DNA of 64,000 nt from an uncultured Owenweeksia sp. (lineage in GTDB: Bacteria > Bacteroidota > Bacteroidia > Flavobacteriales > Schleiferiaceae), in assembly GCA_937146805.1 (NCBI GenBank), contig CAKZRR010000036.1, forward strand, positions 62,001-126,000. The letters are read 5' to 3'. Shown here piece by piece: positions 1 to 8,984 of the stretch (positions within the stretch are counted from its first letter, which is position 1; every line of letters begins with the position of its first letter). The notes below the pieces were generated by a model that was not told where the DNA came from, searched no databases, and saw only the letters and a program-made list of their open reading frames with translations. The position numbers and the translations under genes were made by a program.

Positions 1-1170
1 TTTGCTAATTCGTACGCCTGCTGCGGGTACAATTTCGTAAAGCGTAACGGTAGGGCCAATAGTGGCTTTAATCTTCGAAATCTCAATTTTATAGTTATTG
101 AGTGTTTCTACAATTTTGTTTTTGTTGGCCTCCAGCTCCTGCTGATTAATGCTAATGCCATTTTGCTTAAACTCTTTAAGCAACTCGATAGGAGGTAACT
201 TAAATTTGGAGAGCTCTAAAGTGGGGTCGTATTCACCAAACTCCTTAACCTTGCGGTTTACCTCTTTTTCGCTTAGCTGCTCTTCTTCAGGTTCTTTTTC
301 AATTTCAAGATCGGAGGTACTTTCTAAAACGGGCGTCTCTTCAACAGGAGGGGCGGGAGGTGGGGTAGCCGCTGGTTCTTCTTTAATGTCCAGCTCAAAA
401 GTTTCTTGCTTTACTTCAGGTTCTTTTGTCTCTGCTTCTTTTCCGTCTTCAAAATTCACCTGTACGGGATTAGGCTCCGGTTCCGTTGTAACTACCTCTT
501 GTACAGGTGCTGTCTCTGGCGTAGCATCACTAAAATCTTCTAGATCACTAGTTTCCTTTTTCTTAAATCGAGCAAACCACAGCTTAAAGGTTTCGGCAGT
601 CCATTTAAAACGAACCACTAAAAAAACCATAATACTTAGAAAAAGGGCCAATGCAGTTCCTACACCACCAATGGCATTGTGGAGCCACTGCTCCGTGAAA
701 AAGCCATTGGCACCTGCCCAAATACTTTTGCTAGGCCATAAAAAGGCCAAGCTGGTGGGTATCCAAAGTAAAAAGAAAATAACACCACCTAAATGTTTTA
801 ATAAGCGAACTTTAACAACGTTTAAACCTATTTTAACGCCTAAAAGAAACAAGAACCAGCTTATAAAAATAGCCGAAACCCCAAACCAATGAAAAACCAG
901 CTGATGCGCCAAAGCAGCGCCTATCTTGCCTAAAACGTTGTTTACTTTATACGAGTCGTTGCCAAGCAGTTCAAAAAAGTTACCGCGCAGCAGGTTTTGA
1001 TCTTCGGACCAATTATTGAAATAAGATACTACCGCACCGAAAATAAATAGCGCCAAAAAAATAAGCACAAAGCCAAAAATGGTGTGGTTACTTTTATTGC
1101 TGAAAAACCGCTGTGTAGCGGCTTTGGCATTGTTTAACTTTTGAGTGGTGGGCTTTTTCTTTTTCGCCAT
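1..1170 (-). CDS. ftsK: DNA translocase FtsK, N-terminal part (runs off the left edge)
   Basis: Translating the minus strand from the ATG at 1170 gives 390 codons with no stop before the window edge. It opens with a lysine-rich stretch (MAKKKKPTTQK), followed by four hydrophobic segments within roughly the first 190 residues. A long proline/glutamate-rich linker follows, then the beginning of the motor region (EYDPTLELSKFKLPP, and a GPTVTLYEIVPAAGV stretch at the edge). This is the FtsK/SpoIIIE arrangement: a membrane-anchored septal ATPase that pumps DNA during division. The Walker motifs and gamma domain would lie outside the window, so the assignment rests on the membrane, linker and alpha-domain sequence. 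Confidence 0.93.
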   Translation of the reverse strand, partial: MAKKKKPTTQKLNNAKAATQRFFSNKSNHTIFGFVLIFLALFIFGAVVSYFNNWSEDQNLLRGNFFELLGNDSYKVNNVLGKIGAALAHQLVFHWFGVSAIFISWFLFLLGVKIGLNVVKVRLLKHLGGVIFFLLWIPTSLAFLWPSKSIWAGANGFFTEQWLHNAIGGVGTALALFLSIMVFLVVRFKWTAETFKLWFARFKKKETSDLEDFSDATPETAPVQEVVTTEPEPNPVQVNFEDGKEAETKEPEVKQETFELDIKEEPAATPPPAPPVEETPVLESTSDLEIEKEPEEEQLSEKEVNRKVKEFGEYDPTLELSKFKLPPIELLKEFKQNGISINQQELEANKNKIVETLNNYKIEISKIKATIGPTVTLYEIVPAAGVRISK

Positions 1171-1264
1171 TCGGCTGATATGAATTAAGCCTCAAAAATA
1201 AGAACATTATCACTAAGCCGCCCAACAAAATACAGGAGTTATGAAGAGGGTGTTTTTGAAAGCC

Positions 1265-2167
1265 TTAAGGTTTTAATTCAATACTAATAGCTGTGGAGCT
1301 AGCAACTACTCCATAACCTCCTTGTATATTAGAGAATATTTGAACGGGTTCACCTATTACACCGAGAATTTCGTTTGAACGGGCAATATTCATGCTTTTA
1401 TCAAACTCGTAATAACCCTTAGAGATACGCGATATCCGTAGATATACCGTTGAGAGTATATTGTTTTCAAAAAAATAAGATTCAAGTGTTAATTGCACCT
1501 CCTTCAGTTGTCCATTGAAATATTGATCACGATAAACACCTCCATGCAATATGTTAGAATATTGGGGGGTAATACCTCCTAAAAATCCGTCAATGGCACT
1601 GAAATCTTCCATTGTAGGGTCAGGTGTCGCAAACTGTAGCGTTCGGTTCCGATCATTGGAGTCTTTAGAATACGGTTCAATTAGATAATAATCTGAAGTT
1701 TGTAAAGGATCAATTATTTTAAAAGAAACATGAACTTTTTCTTGAGCACTATCCCATTGTATAGAATAATCGGTAAATTGAACAGAGTCTGGTACCAAGG
1801 TGCTGCCTGTGGCATCATTAAATCCATTTCGTGAAACGGTTAGTTGGTAGATATGATTTTTTGTAATGGTATGATTGCCTCCATAGTATCCTAAACCATT
1901 TACGGGGAAAAGATTTTCAATAAACAGATTGTCTTCAAACAATTTCACAACAAAATTTGAGTCATTTATAGAGGTGCTGTCACTTGATATATGAACAGAA
2001 GTGCCAATTAAGGCCAATGGTTTTTCACCATTTTTGAGTTTGCATGAAATGGTAAGCCTGCCGGGCACCATTGGGATTTCGTAGTCTATTTTGTTCAAAA
2101 ACAAATCCTTTTTACAAGAAAGCAGTGCACTTATAATTAAAAGAATTAAAATGGTTTTTTTCTTCAT
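1265..2167 (-). CDS. DUF4249 family lipoprotein, copy 1
   Basis: This 300-residue protein begins with a lipoprotein signal (ILLIISALLSCKKD; lipobox cysteine at about residue 18), so it is probably an outer-membrane-anchored lipoprotein. The body (early PMVPGRLTISCKLKNGE stretch, late EPVQIFSNIQGGYG stretch) matches the DUF4249 family, which is typically encoded beside a TonB-dependent receptor in Bacteroidota. The receptor gene upstream ends four bases before this start, so the two are almost certainly co-transcribed. By analogy with receptor/lipoprotein pairs it may help capture a ligand, but the substrate is unknown. It is a paralogue of the protein encoded at 4543-5421. Confidence 0.9.
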   Translation of the reverse strand: MKKKTILILLIISALLSCKKDLFLNKIDYEIPMVPGRLTISCKLKNGEKPLALIGTSVHISSDSTSINDSNFVVKLFEDNLFIENLFPVNGLGYYGGNHTITKNHIYQLTVSRNGFNDATGSTLVPDSVQFTDYSIQWDSAQEKVHVSFKIIDPLQTSDYYLIEPYSKDSNDRNRTLQFATPDPTMEDFSAIDGFLGGITPQYSNILHGGVYRDQYFNGQLKEVQLTLESYFFENNILSTVYLRISRISKGYYEFDKSMNIARSNEILGVIGEPVQIFSNIQGGYGVVASSTAISIELKP

Positions 2168-2171
2168 TTTA

Positions 2172-4478
2172 CTAAAATTTAAAAATATAAGAAAAAGAGG
2201 GTATTATGGGAAACAGACTAACTTGTTGAAAGGATGGTTTTCTTCCATATCGATCCTTAGCGTAAATAAACATTGGGTTTCTTCTGCTATAAGCATTATA
2301 CACACTAATGTTCCATATTCGTTCGCCCCATTTTTTCTTTTTACGAAAATTGATACTAAGATCCAGTCGATGGTAGGAAGGTATTCGTAGTTCGTTTCTA
2401 TCGGTGTACCTCAGTACGTCTACGGGTGTATTACCATCTTGACCAACAGTGTAATAGCTTTGTGGGCCAGTAAAGGCATTACCTGTACTGTAAACCCAAG
2501 TGGCGCCAACATCAATACGCTTAGTAAGTTGATGATTTAAAACAATACTAAGGTCGTGTCTTCTATCGTATTTAAAAGGGAATGGGTTTCCCTCATTTAA
2601 ATTTTCAAACTGCCTGTTGCTCCAAGCTAGGGTATAGCCTATCCAACCAGTAGTTTTACCTTTTTGTTTTCTTAGTAAAAGCTCTAGCCCGTAGGCTTCT
2701 CCATTACCACCGGTTTCTACGTTGTCTTGCCAATCACTATTAGATATAAATGTAGCGCCAGGTTTATAAGCAATCAAGTGGTCCATCCATTTATAATAAA
2801 CTTCGGCAGTAAACTCAAACCTGTTTTCAAATAAATTATGGGTGCTACCCATAGCTATTTGATTAGATTGTTGCGGTTTTACATTATTGGTTGAAGACAC
2901 CCAAAGATCGGTAGGTAGTCCAATTCCCGAATTAGAAAGTAGATGAATGTATTGATTCATATTAGCGTAAGAAGCCTTTAAAGCCCAATTCTCATTAATT
3001 AAGTAAGCGGTGGAAAACCTAGGTTGTAATGATTGGTAGGTGGTGCCATTTACAAAGTAGGTAGAATAATGTAAGCCGTAATTCGCCTTCCAACGCTGGG
3101 TTATACGCCAATTGTCTTCCACATAAGCTGAAACATCATTGGCATTAATTATTGAAGATAATTGAAGTAAAGAGTCAACATCTTGCCAGTCAGATTCAGA
3201 CACCAATTGAATGCCGCCAGGTGTGAATGTGTGATAAACGTAATTAGCGCCAAATTTTATGTGATGTTTACTGTTTAAGCTATATTCAAAATCCATCTTG
3301 GCGCCATAGTCCTCAATTTTAGAAGTATACTCGTATTTATAAAAATCAGGCTCCCCTTTAAACTCGTACCCAACGTTATATTGATAATGTGTATAAGTAG
3401 CGCTAAGGTTTGCAAATAACTTATCGCCAAAAAGATGATTCCAACGAAGTGCTCCAGTTCGGTTCCCCCATTTTAGATATTGCTCATCCTCTTCAATCTT
3501 GTTGCCATAATAAATTTTACTCCCATTATAAAATTTATCCGCTCCACTATAAAAGCTCAAGTAGAGCCTATCTTTTTGGGAAATAATATGATTTATTTTA
3601 GCATTAAAATCACCAAAATAGTATCCCAGCTTAACCCCCTTTTGTAAAAATGGCCGTATTAATAAATCATGGTAGGTTCTTCTGCCAGATAGCATAAAGG
3701 ATGTTTTGTTTTTAAACAAAGGGCCTTCCAGCGTAAGTCTTGAAGAAATAAGACCCACTGATCCTGCGCCATGAAACTCTTTCATATTGCCTTCTTTCAT
3801 ACTAATATCTAACACCGAGCTTAGCCTGCCACCATACCTTGCCGGAAAACCGCCTTTGGTAAGTTGCACGTTTTTGATGGCATCACTATTAAAAACCGAA
3901 AAGAAACCAAATAGGTGCGAGGCGTTGTAAACGGGTACGCCATCAAGTAAAATGAGATTTTGGTCGGGTGAGCCCCCACGCACATAAAAGCCAGTAGTGC
4001 CTTCGGTACCTGATTGTACACCTGGTAATAATTGAATGGCTCTGATAATATCTACTTCTCCCATAAAGGCGGGCATTTTTTCAATTTCGGGTATACCCAG
4101 TGTTATGGTGCTCATTTGGGTTTGCTGCACGGCCGATTCTTCTGTACTAATCTCTACCTCATTTAATTGCGAAGTAGATACGCTAAGTTTGAAATTATGT
4201 GTTTGGTTACCTGTGCTTAAATCAAGGGTGTCATTTTTGGAGGCATAACCAATGTAAGATGCGGTTATTACCAAACTTTTATTCGGAATCGTAAGCGAGT
4301 AAAATCCAAACGAGTTGGTACTGGTACCGAAAGATGTTCCTGAAACATATATGTTTACACCAATTAGGCGCTCGCCAGTGGCTTCATCTTCTACGTAACC
4401 ATTAACCACACGTGGGGTTTGAGCTTGGCCTACAACAAAGGTGGCTAGAAATAGTAAAAGGCTAATGAGAAGTTTCAT
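2172..4478 (-). CDS. TonB-dependent outer-membrane receptor with carboxypeptidase-like domain, copy 1
   Basis: This 768-residue protein has a signal peptide (SLLLFLATFVVGQAQ), a CarboxypepD_reg-like beta domain at about residues 22-105 (VNGYVEDEATGERLIGVNIY), and a plug domain with GFYVRGGSPDQNLILLDGVP. The remainder is an outer-membrane beta barrel ending in an aromatic residue (FSYIFKF). It would import a ligand across the outer membrane using TonB energy. It is followed after four bases by a DUF4249 lipoprotein gene and preceded by a second receptor/DUF4249 pair in the same direction. The plug is nearly identical to that of the second receptor, while the barrel differs more, as expected if the pair duplicated and ligand specificity drifted. 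Confidence 0.95.
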   Translation of the reverse strand: MKLLISLLLFLATFVVGQAQTPRVVNGYVEDEATGERLIGVNIYVSGTSFGTSTNSFGFYSLTIPNKSLVITASYIGYASKNDTLDLSTGNQTHNFKLSVSTSQLNEVEISTEESAVQQTQMSTITLGIPEIEKMPAFMGEVDIIRAIQLLPGVQSGTEGTTGFYVRGGSPDQNLILLDGVPVYNASHLFGFFSVFNSDAIKNVQLTKGGFPARYGGRLSSVLDISMKEGNMKEFHGAGSVGLISSRLTLEGPLFKNKTSFMLSGRRTYHDLLIRPFLQKGVKLGYYFGDFNAKINHIISQKDRLYLSFYSGADKFYNGSKIYYGNKIEEDEQYLKWGNRTGALRWNHLFGDKLFANLSATYTHYQYNVGYEFKGEPDFYKYEYTSKIEDYGAKMDFEYSLNSKHHIKFGANYVYHTFTPGGIQLVSESDWQDVDSLLQLSSIINANDVSAYVEDNWRITQRWKANYGLHYSTYFVNGTTYQSLQPRFSTAYLINENWALKASYANMNQYIHLLSNSGIGLPTDLWVSSTNNVKPQQSNQIAMGSTHNLFENRFEFTAEVYYKWMDHLIAYKPGATFISNSDWQDNVETGGNGEAYGLELLLRKQKGKTTGWIGYTLAWSNRQFENLNEGNPFPFKYDRRHDLSIVLNHQLTKRIDVGATWVYSTGNAFTGPQSYYTVGQDGNTPVDVLRYTDRNELRIPSYHRLDLSINFRKKKKWGERIWNISVYNAYSRRNPMFIYAKDRYGRKPSFQQVSLFPIIPSFSYIFKF

Positions 4479-4542
4479 TTGAAAAGCGAAAACAATCTAA
4501 AGAGGTTGTTTTAAAATATTAAAGCGTTAAACACCTAAAAAA

Positions 4543-5421
4543 TCAAGGATAAAATTGCCTCTTAGAAACGGCAACTGTTCCTACTATGCCATACCCATTC
4601 TCAATATTTGAATAAATCTGAACTGGTTCGCTAAAAGGATTCTCAGATTCCCAAGCTACTGCTTTGGTTCGCTCATGGTCGTAAAGATCTTTATTTATTC
4701 TCCAAAGCTCTATGGTTAGTGGTACATTGTTAAATTGAAATCCTTCATCTAAGATGGTTATACGAATGGATTTGTCTTTTCCATTAAAGTATTGATCGGT
4801 GAAATATCCTTTGTCGCCATAATCTTCCTCATTTCCACCAAAGGGATCTGAAAAAGATTCATCAACAAAAAAATCAATGGATATATCATTTGTACTAAAG
4901 TAAATGGGGTAATTACTTTGAAAACCTGCACTAAGAGTAATCATATAGTAATCTCCTGCGGTGGGAGGGTCGTGAAATGTGAATTTAAGATTTCTATTTA
5001 TTGAATCGTATTCCGTGCTATTAATTGGAACAGGTTCTTTCAATAATCCTTCTCCAAAGGCATTGCTATAACCGTTAATGGCCGCTTCCACCTTATATAC
5101 CTGGTTAGTTTTTAGTTGATAGTTTGATGTGTAGGAGAAGTTAATTCCAGAGGTGTTTGGTGTAGGTATTAATTGAGAAACCGGAATGTTATTTTCGTAA
5201 AGCCAAACAGTGGCATCAAAGTTTAAGAACTCAGGATCTTTATTAGACAAGGCATATTTACTGGTTCCGACAATAACTGAAGCTGAATCACCAGCTGTTA
5301 ATCTGGTCTCAATTGTTATTCTGTCAGGTATTTGAGGCAAGTCATAGTCAATAGTAATCTCGCAGGCCGAAAATAGAATTGAGGCGAAAAATATTGAAAC
5401 GATATATTTTATTGAAGTCAT
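4543..5421 (-). CDS. DUF4249 family lipoprotein, copy 2
   Basis: This 292-residue lipoprotein has the signal VSIFFASILFSACEIT, with the lipobox cysteine near residue 20. The family body contains LPQIPDRITIETRLTAGD near the start and EPVQIYSNIENGYGIVG near the end, aligning with the copy at 1265-2167. It follows its partner receptor gene after four bases, the same gap as in the other pair. Ligand and exact role are unknown. Co-location with a TonB-dependent receptor suggests an accessory lipoprotein on the outer membrane. Confidence 0.9.
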   Translation of the reverse strand: MTSIKYIVSIFFASILFSACEITIDYDLPQIPDRITIETRLTAGDSASVIVGTSKYALSNKDPEFLNFDATVWLYENNIPVSQLIPTPNTSGINFSYTSNYQLKTNQVYKVEAAINGYSNAFGEGLLKEPVPINSTEYDSINRNLKFTFHDPPTAGDYYMITLSAGFQSNYPIYFSTNDISIDFFVDESFSDPFGGNEEDYGDKGYFTDQYFNGKDKSIRITILDEGFQFNNVPLTIELWRINKDLYDHERTKAVAWESENPFSEPVQIYSNIENGYGIVGTVAVSKRQFYP

Positions 5422-5425
5422 AATA

Positions 5426-7783
5426 TTAAAAGCTAAAAATGTAGGAAACTGAAGGAATAATAGGAAATAGACTTACCTGCTTTACAACCTTGTCATTATT
5501 TAGGCCATTTTCATTTGAAACATAAAGGTAGTAAGGGTTTTTACGATTGTACACATTATAGATGCTCACGTTCCAAGCTCTTTCTCCCCATTTCTTCTTT
5601 TTTCTAAAGTTAACACCTAAATCTAAGCGGTGATAAGCCGGTAATCTCAAAGAATTTCTATCCGAATAGGCCGTGTAAGTGCTGGAACCATGACCGTTGG
5701 TCAAATAGAAGTTGGCTTGCGGGGCGGTAAATGTATTACCGCTACCATACACCCATGTGGCACCTATATCAATTCGGTCATTAAACTTATGATTTACAAC
5801 AACACTCAAGTCGTGTCTTCGGTCGTACTTATAGGAGTATGTTTTTCCTTCATTTAAATTATCAAATGTTCGATTGGTCCAAGCAAGCGTATACCCAATC
5901 CAACCAGTAGTCTTCCCCTCGTTTTTTCGTATCAAAAACTCAAAACCATAGGCCTCTCCTTTACCATCAGTTTCTACCGTATTTTCCCAATCTGTATTAC
6001 TAATAAAACTAGCACCTTCCTTATACTCAATAAGGTTTTGCATTGCTTTATAGTATGTTTCAAAAGAAAACTCATACATACGTCCTTTAATGTTTTTGGA
6101 GGTTCCAAAAGCTACTTGTTGAGATTGTTGCGGCTTTACAATATCGGTAGAAGAAACCCAAAGATCTGTAGGTAAGCCAATTCCCGAATTAGATAATAAA
6201 TGAATATATTGAGTCATCGTTGCAAATGAACCCTTTATAGACCAAGTGTCATTGATTAAATACCTGGCAGAAACACGTGGTTGTAGGCTGTTGTAATTTG
6301 CTTCATTAGTAAAGTAATAAGAATAATGAAGGCCATAATTCATTCGCCACCTCTGATTTATTCGCCAGTCGTCTTCTACGTAAGCATATAAATCGTTAGC
6401 AAAAATAGGTTCCGAAAGGTTAAGGACAGAATCAATACTGATGTTGGAATATTGTTCCGAAAATTGCGCCACTCCGGGCTTGAAAGTGTGGTAGGTGTAA
6501 CTTCCACCAAAACGAAGCGTATGTTTAGCTGAAAGAGAGTAGTCCATGTCATACCTCAGTCCATAATCACGAATAAATGAAAAGTACTCAAAAGCATTAG
6601 ATTCTTCAGTAACCTGACCAAATGGTGTAGTCTCTTTATAGTAATCATCAAAGCCAATACTAAATTTATATTGAGTGTAAGTGGCCGTAAGATTTCCAAA
6701 CAATTTGTCGCTAAAAAGATGATTCCATCGAACAGAACCTGTATGATTACCCCATTTTAACTGAGACCCATCTTTATACTTTGTTTTATTTCCGGAGAAG
6801 TAGTCTGTGTCTTCTTCTTCGTTTTCCACATAAAACTTATCATTTCCTCCGTAATAACTAATATATAATCTATCCTTACGTGAAAATATATGATTCACCT
6901 TAGCATTAAAATCATAAAAATAATAGCCAGCCTTTGTCTCGCCATTTGTTTGACTTTTAATGATAGGAGCAGTGAGTATATCGTAATAGGTTCTTCTACC
7001 TGAAAGCATAAAGGAAGTTTTGTCTTTAACGAGGGGTCCTTCTAGCGTAAGCTTAGAAGAAATAAGCCCAATGCTACCCTCTCCTTGAAACTTTTTCATG
7101 TTGCCTTCCTTTAGATCAATTTCTAAAACAGAACTTAACCTGCCACCGTGGCGAGCGGGAAAACCTCCTTTGGTAAGTTTTACATTCTTAATTGCGTCTG
7201 CATTAAAAACCGAAAAGAAACCAAATAGGTGAGAGGCATTGTAAACAGGAACACCATCTAATAGAATTAAATTTTGATCGGGTGAACCGCCACGCACGTA
7301 AAAACCTGTTGTTCCTTCTCCACCTGATTGTACTCCAGGAAGAAGCTGAAGTGCCTTGATTATATCCACTTCACCAAGCATAGCTGGAATATTTTTTATG
7401 TCTCTTGGTGAAAGAGTTACGGTACTCATCTCAACACGCTGCGCTGCAATTTCCTCGGCCAAAACAACTACTTCGTTTAGTTTGTTAACTGACTCTGAAA
7501 TGCTGAAGTCGATAACGGTATCTCTAGTTAATGAAAATTTTTGACTAGATCCACTGTAGCCTATGTAGGATGCCTGAATAGAGTACTCCCCAGCAGGAAC
7601 CGTTAAAGAATAAAAACCATAGGTATTGGTGCTGGTTCCGTATAGCGTGCCTTCCATGTACACATTTACACCAATAAGCCGCTCCTTGCTACTACCATCT
7701 TCTACATAGCCGCTTACAGTTACTTTTTGTGCAATGACTAATCCCGATAGGCACAAAGAAAGAGTGAGAAAAAGGTTTTTCAT
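5426..7783 (-). CDS. TonB-dependent outer-membrane receptor with carboxypeptidase-like domain, copy 2
   Basis: This 785-residue receptor has the same domain order as the protein encoded at 2172-4478: signal peptide (LFLTLSLCLSGLVIAQ), carboxypeptidase-like regulatory domain (VSGYVEDGSSKERLIGVNVY), plug (GFYVRGGSPDQNLILLDGVP) and a beta barrel ending with IPSVSYIFSF. It is probably the first gene of a four-gene transcript running receptor, DUF4249, receptor, DUF4249. The upstream gap of about 247 bases separates it from the divergent arginase gene and must hold its promoter; I could not pick a convincing -7 box for it. The transported ligand is not apparent from sequence. Confidence 0.95.
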   Translation of the reverse strand: MKNLFLTLSLCLSGLVIAQKVTVSGYVEDGSSKERLIGVNVYMEGTLYGTSTNTYGFYSLTVPAGEYSIQASYIGYSGSSQKFSLTRDTVIDFSISESVNKLNEVVVLAEEIAAQRVEMSTVTLSPRDIKNIPAMLGEVDIIKALQLLPGVQSGGEGTTGFYVRGGSPDQNLILLDGVPVYNASHLFGFFSVFNADAIKNVKLTKGGFPARHGGRLSSVLEIDLKEGNMKKFQGEGSIGLISSKLTLEGPLVKDKTSFMLSGRRTYYDILTAPIIKSQTNGETKAGYYFYDFNAKVNHIFSRKDRLYISYYGGNDKFYVENEEEDTDYFSGNKTKYKDGSQLKWGNHTGSVRWNHLFSDKLFGNLTATYTQYKFSIGFDDYYKETTPFGQVTEESNAFEYFSFIRDYGLRYDMDYSLSAKHTLRFGGSYTYHTFKPGVAQFSEQYSNISIDSVLNLSEPIFANDLYAYVEDDWRINQRWRMNYGLHYSYYFTNEANYNSLQPRVSARYLINDTWSIKGSFATMTQYIHLLSNSGIGLPTDLWVSSTDIVKPQQSQQVAFGTSKNIKGRMYEFSFETYYKAMQNLIEYKEGASFISNTDWENTVETDGKGEAYGFEFLIRKNEGKTTGWIGYTLAWTNRTFDNLNEGKTYSYKYDRRHDLSVVVNHKFNDRIDIGATWVYGSGNTFTAPQANFYLTNGHGSSTYTAYSDRNSLRLPAYHRLDLGVNFRKKKKWGERAWNVSIYNVYNRKNPYYLYVSNENGLNNDKVVKQVSLFPIIPSVSYIFSF

Positions 7784-7994
7784 TAAATAGGTTTTGGTTT
7801 TTTATCCGAATAAAACGAGTTAGTAATATATTTAGTGCAATGGTAAGACATTAGTATTATAGAGTTTCTATGTTGTACCATCCAATAAGTCCTTTTAATC
7901 TTAGGAGGTCAGAATGGAGGGTTCTCAAAATTAGAAGGATTTCACACAATACTTGTTGATGGCTATTAACCGCCTAAATTGTAATTGCTTTGCC

Positions 7995-8002
7995 TAAATT
8001 TG
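7995..8002 (+). promoter_or_regulatory. Bacteroidota-type -7 promoter box for the arginase gene
   Basis: The sequence TAAATTTG fits the TAnnTTTG box recognised by the Bacteroidota housekeeping sigma factor and lies 28 bases before the arginase start codon. Transcription should start a few bases downstream, leaving a short leader that contains a six-codon open frame at 8018-8038. Confidence 0.6.
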
Positions 8003-8030
8003 CCGCCTCTAAAAAAAATGAAACCCGTTT

Positions 8031-8984
8031 ATGTTTAGTAAAACCCAAATCATAGCCGTTAAGTCTGAATTAGGAGCTGGAACCAGAGGCTCATCTCTAG
8101 GTTTTGATGCCTTGCGCATCGCCAGCTTACACCAAGAACCTTCTTTTTTCGAAAACCGTCCCATTGAGTCGGTGGAGACTGAAAACCGTCATTTATTTCA
8201 ACCTACCATATTTCAAACAGCCAAACGATTAAACGGTATTGTAAATATGTACGATCGTATTTCGGCCAAGTTGAACCAACAATACAGCAAAAGCCAATTA
8301 CCTATCATTATTTCGGGAGATCACAGTAATGCTGGAGGTACCATTGCTGGAATTAAAAAGTCTTTTCCACATAAACGTCTGGGCGTAGTTTGGGTAGATG
8401 CACATGCCGATTTGCATTCACCTTTTACCAGTCCATCGGGCAATGTACATGGTATGCCTTTGGCTACGGCTATTGCCGAAGACAATGTGGAAAGCCAAAA
8501 CAACGAGCCCGAAGCAGAAGCTATTAAGTTTTGGAACAAAATGAAAGGAGCAACGCAACGGGTTTTACCAAGCGATTTATTTTTTGTGGGGGTACGTGAT
8601 ACTGAAACTCCAGAAGATAATTTAATGGCCAAGTACGATATGCCTAATGTTACTACGGCTCAACTTCGCGAAATGGGTGCTACCGCTGTGGCCGAAAAAG
8701 CACTAAATCATTTAGGCGATTGTGATTTGATTTATGTATCCTTTGATGTAGATAGCTTAGATCCAAGCATAAGCATAGGCACCGGGACACCTGTACCTCA
8801 CGGTTTAACCGAAGAAGAGGCCCAAAGCCTATTATTACGCCTGGTAGAAGATGATAGACTTTGTTGTTTTGAAACCACCGAAATCAATCCACTTTTGGAT
8901 GATAAAGGGAATGCCATGGCTGAGGCAGCTTTTAGAGTAATTAAGCCAGTTATTGAAAAAATTGAAAAGAAAGTAAAAGCTTAA
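8031..8984 (+). CDS. Arginase family ureohydrolase (probable arginase)
   Basis: This 317-residue protein carries the manganese-binding motifs of the ureohydrolase superfamily: SGDHS at about residues 95-99, DAHADLH at 123-129 and SFDVDSLDP at 237-245. The GTGTPVPHGLT stretch is closest to true arginases, so arginine to ornithine plus urea is the most likely reaction. Formiminoglutamase or agmatinase is a less likely alternative. An ornithine aminotransferase gene lies about 12.6 kb away at 21573, which would complete an arginine-degradation route. The stop codon overlaps the argS start by one base (TAATG), so the arginine-consuming enzyme and arginyl-tRNA synthetase are translationally coupled. 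Confidence 0.85.
   Translation: MFSKTQIIAVKSELGAGTRGSSLGFDALRIASLHQEPSFFENRPIESVETENRHLFQPTIFQTAKRLNGIVNMYDRISAKLNQQYSKSQLPIIISGDHSNAGGTIAGIKKSFPHKRLGVVWVDAHADLHSPFTSPSGNVHGMPLATAIAEDNVESQNNEPEAEAIKFWNKMKGATQRVLPSDLFFVGVRDTETPEDNLMAKYDMPNVTTAQLREMGATAVAEKALNHLGDCDLIYVSFDVDSLDPSISIGTGTPVPHGLTEEEAQSLLLRLVEDDRLCCFETTEINPLLDDKGNAMAEAAFRVIKPVIEKIEKKVKA

Noticed and set aside
149-892. Long plus-strand open frame with serine-rich translation
   Set aside because: It is antisense to the ftsK coding region, whose minus-strand translation has clear membrane segments and family sequence; the serine-rich product is an artefact of the opposite strand.
2091-2390. Plus-strand frame overlapping the receptor/lipoprotein junction
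   Set aside because: Antisense to two well-supported genes; no domain or start signal.
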